From: Candidatus Aminicenantota bacterium
GTDB taxonomy: Bacteria > Acidobacteriota > Aminicenantia > Aminicenantales > UBA4085
Reading direction: 5' to 3'
Assembly (NCBI GenBank): GCA_003141555.1
Contig: PLMN01000017.1
Span: forward strand, 33,609 to 67,664
DNA: 34,056 nt
The notes under the pieces were generated by a model. It saw only the letters and a program-made list of their open reading frames with translations. It had not been told where the DNA came from and made no database searches. Made by a program: the position numbers and the translations under genes. This document shows positions 27,016-34,056 of this stretch, piece by piece (the first letter of the stretch is position 1; each line of letters begins with the position of its first letter).

Positions 27016-29141
27016 TCCGCTTCGACGACATCCTGGACAAGGTCGCGGCCCGCTTCGGCAAGAAGGACATCGCCGTCCTCCAGAAGGCCTACGTCTTTTC
27101 GGCCCGGGCCCACAAGGGACAGGTCCGACGGTCGGGCGAGCCCTACTTCAGCCACCCGCTCGAAGTCTGCAGCCTCCTCGCCGACCTGGGGCTCGACCGA
27201 ACGACCCTCGTCGCCGGACTTCTCCATGACGTCCTCGAGGACACCGACGTTTCCGCCGCCGACCTGAAGGAGGCGTTCGGGAAGGCGGTCGCCTCGCTCG
27301 TCGAGGGCGTGACCAAGATCAGCCGCGTCCAGGACGCGTCGCCCGAAATCCGCCGGGCCGAGACCATCCGCAAGATCATCCTGGCCATGACGGACGACAT
27401 CCGGGTCATTTTCATCAAGCTCGCCGACCGGCTCCACAACCTCCGGACGCTCCGGTTCCTGAGCGGGGAAGCCCAGAAGCGGATCGCCTCCGAGACGCTC
27501 GAGATCTACGCCCCGATCGCGAACCGCCTGGGCATGGGCCGGATCAAGGCCGAGCTCGAGGACCTCGCCTTCCGCTACGTCGAGCCCGAGGAATATCTCC
27601 GGATCGCGGCCCTCATCGAGCCCCGCCGGAAAAAGGCCGAGGCGGACCTGGCCGCCTTCCGGGCGAAGCTCGAGGGCATGATGAAGGCGAACGGCATCCC
27701 GGTCGAGATCCACGCCCGGATCAAGCGGCCGTACAGCATCTTCCGGAAGATGAAGACCCAGAAGATCGATTTTGCCCAGGTCTACGATTTCCTCGCCCTC
27801 CGGATCATCACCGACAGCGTCAAGGCTTGCTACGCCGCGCTGGGAATCATCCACCAGGAATGGCCGCCCATCCCCCAGCGCTTCCGCGATTTCATCGCCA
27901 TGCCCAAGCCCAACCTCTACCAGGCCCTCCACACGACGGTCATCACCGAGGGCAAGACGAGCTTCGAAATCCAGATCCGGACGCGCGACATGCACGCCCT
28001 GGCCGAAAACGGGATCGCGGCCCACTGGAAGTACAAGGACGAGGACCCCCAGGGCTTGGTCCGGGAGGACCGCCGGCTGCAGTGGCTGCGGGAGATGGTC
28101 GAGCTCTTCGAGGAGCAGAAGAACCCCAAGGAGTTTCTCAAGCATCTGAAGATCAACCTCATCCCCGAAGAGGTCTACGTCTTCACGCCCAAGGGCCAGG
28201 TCGTTTCGCTGCCCTCGGGCGCGTCGGCCCTTGATTTCGCCTTCCGGATCCATTCCGCGATCGGCCTGCACGCCGGCTCGGCCAGGATCAACGGCAAGGC
28301 GGCCCCGCTCAAGACCGTGTTGAAGACCGGCGACATCGTCGAGGTCGTGACCCAGCCGGACCGGGCGCCGAGCCGGAGCTGGCTCAATATCGCCTTTACC
28401 ACGGGCGCGCGCCAGCAGATCAAGCGGGCCCTGAATCAGCAGGAGAAGACGAGGAGCGTGGGATTGGGCCGGAAGCTCTGGGAGAAGGAAGCGCGGAAGT
28501 ACAGCATTCCGCCGGACCGGCTCGCGGGCCCGGACCTCGTCGGCCGCCTCCGCCAGGCGACCGGCCTCCGCCTCGCCGGCATCGAGGACTTCTTCGCCCA
28601 GGCCGGCCTCGGGCGGGTCGTGGTCAACCGGAAACTCATGGAGAAGGCGTTCCCCTCCGGGCTGAAAGCGCGCCGGGACGGCCGCGGGCGGGCCGGTGCG
28701 GAGCCAGCGATCCGGGTCAAGGACCGGGACGTCGCGCTCATCCATCTGGCCCGCTGCTGCCGGCCGATCAAGGGCGAGCCGATCGTCGGCTACCTGACGG
28801 CGGGGAAGGGCGTCACGGTCCACGCCCGCCGTTGCCGCCGGATCGCCAGGGAGGTCCTGCCCCCGGAGCGCTGGGTGGACGTGTCGTGGGAGGGAGTGGC
28901 CATCGAGAATTTCCGGGCGAAGCTCGTGGTCCGCTCGGCGGACAAGCCCGGCCTCCTGGCCGCGGTAGTGGCCGTAATTTCACGCCGGGGAGGGGATATC
29001 GCCAAGGCCGAGGTCGAGACCTACCCGGACGGGCGGGCGCAAATCAAGTTCAGCCTCGTCGTCCGGGACATCGGGCATTTGGACGACATCATCGCGGACA
29101 TCAAGGCCCTCGACGATATCGATTCGGTGGAAAGGATCTAG
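27012..29141 (+). CDS. RelA/SpoT bifunctional (p)ppGpp synthetase/hydrolase
   Basis: Controls the stringent-response alarmone; 709 residues. The HD hydrolase domain is intact (YFSHPLEV with His48, HDVLEDT with His72-Asp73, and IKLADRLHNLRTL). The synthetase domain has RIKRPYSIFRKMK, VYDFLALRIIT and MPKPNLYQALHTTV. A TGS domain (EEVYVFTPKGQVVSLPSGAS), a Cys-rich segment (RCCRPIKGE) and a C-terminal ACT domain follow. It is probably able to do both reactions. The start is ATG at 27012, overlapping the gmhB stop by 4 bases; the longer frame upstream is a shadow of gmhB. Its stop is 7 bases from the convergent rpmB stop. Confidence 0.97.
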   Translation: MIRFDDILDKVAARFGKKDIAVLQKAYVFSARAHKGQVRRSGEPYFSHPLEVCSLLADLGLDRTTLVAGLLHDVLEDTDVSAADLKEAFGKAVASLVEGVTKISRVQDASPEIRRAETIRKIILAMTDDIRVIFIKLADRLHNLRTLRFLSGEAQKRIASETLEIYAPIANRLGMGRIKAELEDLAFRYVEPEEYLRIAALIEPRRKKAEADLAAFRAKLEGMMKANGIPVEIHARIKRPYSIFRKMKTQKIDFAQVYDFLALRIITDSVKACYAALGIIHQEWPPIPQRFRDFIAMPKPNLYQALHTTVITEGKTSFEIQIRTRDMHALAENGIAAHWKYKDEDPQGLVREDRRLQWLREMVELFEEQKNPKEFLKHLKINLIPEEVYVFTPKGQVVSLPSGASALDFAFRIHSAIGLHAGSARINGKAAPLKTVLKTGDIVEVVTQPDRAPSRSWLNIAFTTGARQQIKRALNQQEKTRSVGLGRKLWEKEARKYSIPPDRLAGPDLVGRLRQATGLRLAGIEDFFAQAGLGRVVVNRKLMEKAFPSGLKARRDGRGRAGAEPAIRVKDRDVALIHLARCCRPIKGEPIVGYLTAGKGVTVHARRCRRIAREVLPPERWVDVSWEGVAIENFRAKLVVRSADKPGLLAAVVAVISRRGGDIAKAEVETYPDGRAQIKFSLVVRDIGHLDDIIADIKALDDIDSVERI

Positions 29142-29148
29142 GCGGAGG

Positions 29149-29340
29149 TCAGACGGCTTTCTGAACCTTCCCCGAGCGAAGGCATCGCGTGCAGACCCAA
29201 ATCTGCTTGACGCCTTTCGGCGTCTGCGCTTTGACGTGCTGCAGGTTGGGCTTCCACTTCTTGGCGGATGACTTGTGGGAATGGCTGACGTTGTGGCCGA
29301 AGACGGGGCCTTTTTCACAGATTTGGCATACTTTAGGCAT
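29149..29340 (-). CDS. rpmB: 50S ribosomal protein L28 (zinc-type)
   Basis: A 63-residue large-subunit ribosomal protein. PKVCQICEKGPVFGHNVSHSHK, then RKWKPNLQ-like KKWKPNLQHVK and IWVCTRCLRSGKV are diagnostic. Cys pairs CQIC and CTRC form the zinc-binding (C+) version. The ATG at 29340 is chosen over an in-frame start 24 bases earlier, which would add SLCKRAN-type residues lacking in L28. It has its own promoter and is convergent with the rsh gene. Confidence 0.97.
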   Translation of the reverse strand: MPKVCQICEKGPVFGHNVSHSHKSSAKKWKPNLQHVKAQTPKGVKQIWVCTRCLRSGKVQKAV

Positions 29341-29363
29341 GTTCGCTCTCTTACAGAGCGACA

Positions 29364-29392
29364 TTTATAACATAAAAGGATGCTTCCCGCAA
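29364..29392 (-). promoter_or_regulatory. Promoter of rpmB
   Basis: On the minus strand -35 TTGCGG (29392-29387), a 17-base spacer, then TATAAA (29369-29364) with an extended TG one base before it. The start would be near 29357, giving a very short leader (about 17 bases). A 7-bp inverted pair (29343-29349 with 29355-29361) overlaps the start point and the ribosome site. Confidence 0.65.
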
Positions 29393-29417
29393 TAGGTTTC
29401 TGGGCCGTCCGCCGGGC

Positions 29418-30332
29418 CTAGCCCCTCCGGTGCTGATAGGCCTCGAGCGTGCTTTTCATGAGGAAAGCGATGGTCAAGGGCCCGACGCCCCCGGGGGAGG
29501 GCGTCAGCCAGCCCGCCTTTTCGATGACCCGGGGATGGACGTCGCCCGCCCACGTATAGCCTTTGTCCCGGAGGTCTTGTTCCCGCTTGGGGTCGTCGCC
29601 GAAGAGCCGCCGGATCTCGGCCGGGTCGGAGACGGCGTTGCTCCCGACGTCGACCACGACCGCGCCTTCCTTGACGTGCTCGGGCCCGAAGAAGCCCGGC
29701 TTGCCCAGGGCCGCGATCAGGATGCCGGCCCGGGACGTGACCTGGGCCAGGTCCCTCGTCCGGCTGTGGCAGACCGTGACCGTCGCGTTCTCGTTCGTCA
29801 TCATGGCCGCGAGCGGCTTGCCGACGATCATGCTCCGGCCGACGATCGCGGCTTCGCTGCCTTCGATCGCGACGCCCGTCGACTTGATGAGCTCGACGAT
29901 CCCCGTCGGCGTGCAGGGCCGCAGGCCGGGACGGTTTTCCATCAGGAGCCCAAGGTTGTAGGGATGGAACCCGTCCACGTCTTTGTCGGGGCGGAGCCAG
30001 GAAATCGCCTCCTGGGAATCGAGGGGCGGGGGCAGGGGAAGCTGGACGAGAATGCCGTCCACGTGGTCGGCCGCGTTGAGCTCGTCGATCCGAGCCTTGA
30101 GGACGTCGCGCGTCGTGCCTGCGGGCAGCCGGAGGACCTCGGACCAGAGGCCCAAAGCCCGGCAGGCTTTTTCCTTCATCCGGACGTAGCTTTGGGAGGC
30201 GGGGTTGTCGCCGACAATGACGGCGACGATCCCGGGGACGGTGCCCTTGGCCTCCCTGGCCAGCGCCACTTCCCGGGCCACTTGGTCCCGGATCCTGTCG
30301 GCCAGCGGTTTTCCTTCGAGCCAGATCCCCAT
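29418..30332 (-). CDS. folD: Bifunctional methylenetetrahydrofolate dehydrogenase/cyclohydrolase FolD
   Basis: Interconverts methylene-, methenyl- and formyl-tetrahydrofolate for one-carbon metabolism; 304 residues. Motifs: SYVRMKEKAC (catalytic Lys), VQLPLPPPLDSQEAI, DVDGFHPYNLGLL, PCTPTGIVEL, the nucleotide-binding GRSMIVGKPLAAMM, VDVGSNAV, and TPSPGGVGPLTIAFLM. ATG at 30332 after AAGGAG. It is transcribed divergently from dnaA. Confidence 0.98.
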   Translation of the reverse strand: MGIWLEGKPLADRIRDQVAREVALAREAKGTVPGIVAVIVGDNPASQSYVRMKEKACRALGLWSEVLRLPAGTTRDVLKARIDELNAADHVDGILVQLPLPPPLDSQEAISWLRPDKDVDGFHPYNLGLLMENRPGLRPCTPTGIVELIKSTGVAIEGSEAAIVGRSMIVGKPLAAMMTNENATVTVCHSRTRDLAQVTSRAGILIAALGKPGFFGPEHVKEGAVVVDVGSNAVSDPAEIRRLFGDDPKREQDLRDKGYTWAGDVHPRVIEKAGWLTPSPGGVGPLTIAFLMKSTLEAYQHRRG

Positions 30333-30361
30333 GCGTCGCTCCTTGGGCTAGATGCACGACT

Positions 30362-30367
30362 ATTATA
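30362..30367 (-). promoter_or_regulatory. -10 box of the folD promoter
   Basis: A perfect TATAAT on the minus strand (30367-30362) 30 bases before the folD ATG, with AAGGAG in between. The -35 is poor (TTCCCG at 18 bases). Confidence 0.6.
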
Positions 30368-30488
30368 CAAGGGAGAGGGCGCGATCGGGAAGCGGCAACT
30401 CTCCGGCCTCAGAAGAGTCAACTTTTAGGTCGAAATAATGCCCCTGATTTTTCAAAGACAGCCGGCCGGAAAAATATCAAAAAACCTC

Positions 30489-30517
30489 TTGAAAAGGCCC
30501 CCCCGGGATGCTATGAT
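30489..30517 (+). promoter_or_regulatory. Promoter of dnaA
   Basis: TTGAAA (30489-30494), a 17-base spacer with a C-run, and TATGAT (30512-30517). The start would be near 30524, about 75 bases before the dnaA ATG, with DnaA boxes in the leader. Confidence 0.82.
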
Positions 30518-30546
30518 GGCGGCGCATTCTTGAGAGAAAAGCACTA

Positions 30547-30580
30547 TTTTTCCACAATTGTGGATATTTCTGTGGAAAAA
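30547..30580. promoter_or_regulatory. DnaA-box cluster in the dnaA leader
   Basis: Three near-consensus 9-mers (consensus TTATCCACA): TTTTCCACA at 30548-30556 (+), ATATCCACA at 30559-30567 (-) and TTTTCCACA at 30571-30579 (-). The outer two form a perfect 10-base inverted repeat (30547-30556 with 30571-30580). The location just downstream of the dnaA promoter suggests autoregulation and possibly origin function. Confidence 0.75.
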
Positions 30581-30598
30581 TAAATCGGGGCCGCGTAA

Positions 30599-31924
30599 AT
30601 GGAAGAAAAAACGAATCCTTGGCTCCAGGTCCTCCTCGAAATTCAGAAGAAAACCGACGGTGGAAGCTTCGAAACCTGGTTCGAGCCGACCTCGTATATC
30701 GGCAAGGAAAGCGACTGCTTATACATCAAGGTCCCGAACTCCTACTTCAAAGACTGGCTGTCGTTCCACTACTCGACGCTCATCAACGATGCGTCCCAGC
30801 ATCTCTTCGGCAAGGTCTACGATATCAAATACATCTTCGATGACGCGACTTTCACCTTCAAGCGGAGCTCGCCCGAAGACCGCCGATCGAAATACGGCCT
30901 GCTCCTGAATCCGAACCTCAATCCCAACTACACGTTCGAGAATTTCGTCGTCGGGTCCTGCAACCAGTTCTCGCACGCGGCGGCGCTCGCCGTGTCCAAG
31001 AACCCGGCCAAGTCCTACAATCCGCTCTACATTTACGGCGGCTCGGGCCTCGGCAAGACCCATCTCATGAACGCCATCGGCCATTTCGCCCTGCAGAACG
31101 ATCCGCGGTTGAAAATTCTGTACATCACCACGGAAAAGTTCATGAACGAGCTGATCAACCAGCTCCAGTACGGCAAGATTCTGGAGTTTCGGGAAAAATA
31201 CCGGAGCATCGACCTCCTCCTTATGGACGATATCCACAACCTCTCCGGCAAGGACCGGACGAAGGAGGAGTTCTTCCACACGTTCAATCACCTTTACGAT
31301 AACCAGAAGCAGATCGTCATCTCGAGCGACTGCCCTCCCAAGGAAATCCCCGGCCTCGAGGAGCGCTTCCGCTCCCGGTTCGAATGGGGGCTGATCGCCG
31401 ACCTCAAGCCGCCCGACATCGAAACCCGCATCGCCATTATCAAAAAGAAGGCTGATCTCGAAGGCGTTGACCTGCCCGACACCGTCGCCCTTTTCATCGC
31501 CGACAAGGTCCATTCCAACATCCGCGAGCTCGAGGGCTACCTGCGCCGGGTCGTGGCGTTCGCCTCCCTCAAGGGCGAAAAGATCGATCTCGACATCGCC
31601 AAGGAGGCGCTGAAGGACCTTCTGGACTCGACCGCCCGGATCATCAATGTGGAAAAGATCCAGAAGCTGGTCTGCCACAAATACAAAATCAAGCTTTCGC
31701 AGCTGAAGGCGAAAAATAATTCGCCGAAGGTCTCCTTCCCCCGCCAAGTGGCCATGTATTTATCGAAGGAATTGACCGACACGTCGTTGCCCGAAATCGG
31801 AAAGAAATTCGGTGGAAAACACCACACGACGGTCATCCACAGCATCCGCAAAATCGAGAAGATGCGCGAGGAGAATTCCGAATTCGACAAAGAAATCAAC
31901 AGTCTTTTAAGCTTCATCCAGTAG
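30599..31924 (+). CDS. dnaA: Chromosomal replication initiator protein DnaA
   Basis: Binds DnaA boxes and opens the origin; 441 residues. Domain I (1-85, SFETWFEPTSYIG) and a short linker are followed by the AAA+ domain with Walker A GGSGLGKT (147-154) and LLLMDDIHNL. The C-terminal DNA-binding helix-turn-helix ends with the DnaA signature KKFGGKHHTTVIHSIRKIE. Walker A has Ser where GGVGLGKT is usual. The ATG at 30599 is the only candidate before domain I; the ribosome site is weak (GGGG). dnaN follows after 116 bases. Confidence 0.98.
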   Translation: MEEKTNPWLQVLLEIQKKTDGGSFETWFEPTSYIGKESDCLYIKVPNSYFKDWLSFHYSTLINDASQHLFGKVYDIKYIFDDATFTFKRSSPEDRRSKYGLLLNPNLNPNYTFENFVVGSCNQFSHAAALAVSKNPAKSYNPLYIYGGSGLGKTHLMNAIGHFALQNDPRLKILYITTEKFMNELINQLQYGKILEFREKYRSIDLLLMDDIHNLSGKDRTKEEFFHTFNHLYDNQKQIVISSDCPPKEIPGLEERFRSRFEWGLIADLKPPDIETRIAIIKKKADLEGVDLPDTVALFIADKVHSNIRELEGYLRRVVAFASLKGEKIDLDIAKEALKDLLDSTARIINVEKIQKLVCHKYKIKLSQLKAKNNSPKVSFPRQVAMYLSKELTDTSLPEIGKKFGGKHHTTVIHSIRKIEKMREENSEFDKEINSLLSFIQ

Positions 31925-32040
31925 ATGAATCAGGAGGTTGGGCGAGTTATTCACATTTTCATTGCTTTTATTCTTCTTATTGATTAATCTTAATTCTTAA
32001 AGAAGAAAGAAAAAGAGAAGCGCGCGGGGAAGGTGATTCC
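31925..32040. other. dnaA-dnaN spacer, candidate replication origin element
   Basis: An AT-rich 116-base gap in otherwise GC-rich sequence. A full match to the relaxed DnaA box (TTATTCACA, 31947-31955) is followed by a run rich in A and T (about 31955-32015) that could be an unwinding element. Together with the boxes upstream of dnaA this is consistent with oriC around dnaA. It also carries the dnaN ribosome site (AAGGTG). Confidence 0.5.
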
Positions 32041-33141
32041 ATGAAATTTTTGATTCTCAAAGAGGACATTCTGGATGAGCTTCAGCTTCTCCAGGGCATT
32101 GTTGAGAAGCGGAACACCATGCCGATTCTGGCCAACATCCTGATGAAGGCCGAGGGGAACGAAGTCGAGCTGACTGGGACGGACCTCGAGGTGGGCCTCA
32201 AGACGCATTTTGCCGCCGAAATCGATGATCCGGGCGCGGTCACGGTTTCGGGCAAGAAGATCTTCGAGATCGTGAAGTCCCTTCCCGACGGGAAAAAGGT
32301 GACTTTTAAGGAAGTCGAAAATCTCACCATGGAAGTCACGGCCGGCGAGAGCGAGTTCAAAGTCCTCTGTCTTCCCAAAGATGACTATCCCTCGGTTCCC
32401 GAGCCAAAATTCGAGAAAAAAATCGCGTTTCCCGTGGACCGCTTCAAGGCGATGATCGACCACGTCTTCTACGCCATCGCCCAGGAACAGCGATACTACC
32501 TCAACGGGGCGCTGATGGTCTTGAAGCCCAAATCGGTGGAGCTCATCAGCACCGACGGCCACCGCTTGTCCTACACCGGCTGCACGCTCGACGATCTCGC
32601 CCCGGGCAAGGAAATCCGGGTGATCGTCGCCAAAAAGACCCTGAGCGAGCTCCGAAAATATGATGAGGGGACCGTCGAGTTCGACATGGACGAGAACAAT
32701 CTCTTCTTCCGGTGCGGGCACCGGACGCTCCTCTCAAGGGTTATCGAGAGCAAGTTCCCCAATTTCGAAGCGGTCATTCCCAAGGACAACCCGAACATCG
32801 TCGTCCTGCCGCGGGGGGAATTCTCGGATGCGATCCGGCGCGTATCCCTCCTTTCGGCCGAGCGGTCGCGCGGCATCAAGTTCACGTTCGACAAGAATCG
32901 GCTGCGCCTGTTCTCCTCGAATCCCGAGATCGGGGAGGCGCGCGACAAGCTCGACATCGAATACAAGGGCGCCCCGATCGAGATCGGGTTCAACTCGCAA
33001 TACATCCTCGATTTCCTGACAACGACGGAAGCGGAGAAGATTCGGTTCGAGCTCAAGGATGAGAACAGCGCCGCCCTGATGCGGCCCGAAATGGACGAAG
33101 AGGTGAAGAGCCTCTACGTCCTCATGCCGATGAAGATCTGA
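32041..33141 (+). CDS. dnaN: DNA polymerase III beta subunit (sliding clamp)
   Basis: The ring-shaped processivity clamp of replication; 366 residues, the usual length. Features: N-terminal KFLILKEDILDELQLLQGIVEKRNTMPILANIL, DLEVGLK, LPKDDYPSVPE, the central STDGHRLSYT stretch and the C-terminal VLMPMKI typical of clamps. The ATG at 32041 has AAGG upstream. The last 20 bases overlap the convergent protease-like gene, leaving no room for an intrinsic terminator between them. Confidence 0.98.
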   Translation: MKFLILKEDILDELQLLQGIVEKRNTMPILANILMKAEGNEVELTGTDLEVGLKTHFAAEIDDPGAVTVSGKKIFEIVKSLPDGKKVTFKEVENLTMEVTAGESEFKVLCLPKDDYPSVPEPKFEKKIAFPVDRFKAMIDHVFYAIAQEQRYYLNGALMVLKPKSVELISTDGHRLSYTGCTLDDLAPGKEIRVIVAKKTLSELRKYDEGTVEFDMDENNLFFRCGHRTLLSRVIESKFPNFEAVIPKDNPNIVVLPRGEFSDAIRRVSLLSAERSRGIKFTFDKNRLRLFSSNPEIGEARDKLDIEYKGAPIEIGFNSQYILDFLTTTEAEKIRFELKDENSAALMRPEMDEEVKSLYVLMPMKI

Positions 33142-33670
33142 ACATCGCGGCGAGCGACGCGGCCAGGCCTTGCGCCGCGCGCTCGACGGCCGCGGTGGCG
33201 GGCTTTCCGAGCTCCAGGTCCGACGCCTGGATTCCCAGAAAAACGGCTTTGCAGCCGACCGTTTCCTCAAGATAAGCGACGAGCATCCTCAGCGATATCT
33301 TGTGCGTGGAAACGCCCTCGTCGGGGATGTCCTCTCTCTTCACGACAAAGACCGTCCCCGGGGCGTGAGCCCCCAGGGCTGCGTCGATCATGATGACCAG
33401 GCGGGGGGCAAACGCCCGGATCTCCCCGGTCAAGTTCTCCGGCGTCTCATAGCCGAGCAGGACTTTGATTCGGGCCCGCCCCCCGAGCGCCTTTTTTAGG
33501 CCTTCCGCCGCGAGGATTCCGGCCGCATCGTCGGCCTTGTCGGGGTTGCCGATCCCCAGGACGAGGACCTTCCCGGCGGCGGCGATCTCGCGGCGAAGCG
33601 CCTCTTGCCAGGCGGGTCGGCCCGCATCGCGCTTCTTCGCCTTATGCGTCGCCATGTTTTCCGCCGCCAT
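33122..33670 (-). CDS. Hydrogenase maturation protease-like protein (HycI/HoxW family)
   Basis: A 182-residue protein of the family that cleaves the C-terminus of NiFe-hydrogenase large subunits. VLVLGIGNPDKADDAAGILAA matches the conserved GIGNP-x-x-x-DD start (metal-site Asp), then VIMIDAALG (second Asp), STHKISLRMLVAYLEE and VFLGIQASDLELGKP. The start is uncertain: ATG at 33670 (weak AGGT) or an internal ATG at 33655. No hydrogenase structural gene is in the window, so the partner is unknown. It converges on dnaN with a 20-base overlap. Confidence 0.85.
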   Translation of the reverse strand: MAAENMATHKAKKRDAGRPAWQEALRREIAAAGKVLVLGIGNPDKADDAAGILAAEGLKKALGGRARIKVLLGYETPENLTGEIRAFAPRLVIMIDAALGAHAPGTVFVVKREDIPDEGVSTHKISLRMLVAYLEETVGCKAVFLGIQASDLELGKPATAAVERAAQGLAASLAAMFRSSSA

Positions 33671-33752
33671 TGTACCTATTTTAGGATTTCGCCGCGAGGG
33701 GTTCGGGGGCGGCTCGGGGGGAGATGGCCGTCGGCACGCAGCGTCGAGGGGA

Positions 33753-33852
33753 GCGGGTCCTGTCGCCGGCCAGCCCCAGCGGCCTCGCTCATCACCCTGA
33801 CGAGGGTCCCATTCGCTTCGGCCGCCGGGGGGCCCCGGCCGGCGCCACCCGC
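33753..33852. repeat. Palindromic intergenic repeat, copy 2
   Basis: It matches 23058-23157 at 94 of 100 positions in the same orientation. The 7-bp inner stem is kept though both partners of one pair changed (A-T at 23074/23144 is G-C at 33769/33839). The left flank (33711-33752) matches the reverse of 8886-8926. Confidence 0.92.
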
Positions 33853-33924
33853 GCTACGGCCAAAGGCGAATAAGGTCGCTCACCCCACTCCCCTCGCCGG
33901 GCTGACATTATCATTCTTCACCGT

Positions 33925-34056
33925 GGCGAGGGGGAAGAGGGCAAGGCGGCCGGTGTGGAGGCGAGCCGGCATGGACCAGCGACGCGAAGCGGCGCTGGCG
34001 GCGAGCCGTAACCCCGAGCCGGTTTCCGCGCCGGGGAAACCGGCGTGCCGCCGGCC
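33925..34056. repeat. Palindromic repeat unit, copy 2 (cut by window edge)
   Basis: Same order of elements as 8697-8842: GGCGAGGGG-type start, GGCATGGACC at 33968, and the perfect 10-bp hairpin (34018-34027 with 34035-34044) with the same loop. Another arm, 33890-33898, is inverted to 33925-33933. It runs off the window; no gene is seen from 33671 to 34056. Confidence 0.8.

Noticed and set aside
26901-28823. A 640-codon minus-strand frame
   Set aside because: Antisense to the RelA/SpoT gene; no independent evidence.
29343-29361. Hairpin hiding the rpmB ribosome site as an autoregulatory switch
   Set aside because: The predicted transcription start (about 29357) lies inside the 5' arm, so most transcripts would lack the full stem.
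30547-30580. Inverted repeat before dnaA as a terminator
   Set aside because: It lies between the dnaA promoter and start codon and consists of DnaA-box matches, so a binding-site role fits better.

Overview
This window is a high-GC bacterial chromosome segment from a diderm (Gram-negative-type) organism. The evidence for two membranes is an Mla/MCE lipid-transport operon, heptose genes for LPS (waaF, gmhB) and a lipoprotein. The gene mix fits a poorly cultivated Acidobacteriota or Aminicenantota-like lineage: an exported MEMO-AMMECR1 fusion, an M14 peptidase with calcium loops, and zinc-type S18 and L28. That placement is inference from overall character, not a measurement. dnaA, dnaN and DnaA boxes sit together near 30.5-32 kb, so this is probably the replication-origin region.

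Layout: (i) 1-4471 (minus), an ECF sigma factor, its zinc anti-sigma factor, an LTXXQ periplasmic protein and a MacA/MacB-type tripartite efflux pump, with the permease cut by the window edge. (ii) 4743-8363 (minus), a small secreted protein, an XdhC-like protein and a secreted M14 carboxypeptidase. (iii) 8427-8940, an island of nested palindromic repeats, followed by a 57-residue exported peptide with its own terminator. (iv) 9390-22726 (minus), a nearly gapless run read as small membrane protein, lipoprotein, ispE (with an embedded tRNA-Gln), prs, rplY, pth, rpsF, rpsR, rplI, dnaB, mlaE, mlaF, mlaD, radA, PIN-TRAM, ispD, ispF. It joins isoprenoid synthesis, translation, replication and repair, and lipid transport. 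(v) 22865-25073, a 39-residue membrane peptide, a palindromic repeat, the MEMO-AMMECR1 fusion and a second palindromic unit. (vi) 25096-29141 (plus), FmdB-type zinc ribbon, waaF, gmhB and a RelA/SpoT enzyme. (vii) 29149-30332 (minus), rpmB and folD. (viii) 30599-33141 (plus), dnaA and dnaN, then a convergent hydrogenase-maturation-type protease and another repeat island running off the right edge.

Most promoters found look like ordinary housekeeping sigma70 sites, often with 16-17 nt spacers. Minus-strand genes left of dnaA would be co-directional with a leftward fork; the 23.3-29.1 kb block would be head-on.

The signals most worth follow-up are the modular intergenic palindromes. A 100-bp unit at 23.1 kb and 33.8 kb is 94% identical and shows a compensatory base-pair change. 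A 130-145 bp unit occurs at 8.7 and 33.9 kb. A hairpin with a conserved loop core but different paired stems occurs at 8.79, 24.94 and 34.02 kb. Other notable points are a tRNA-Gln gene read through by ispE, an MCE protein whose tail resembles an outer-membrane beta-barrel, and an M14 peptidase with Asp where the third zinc-ligand His is expected.
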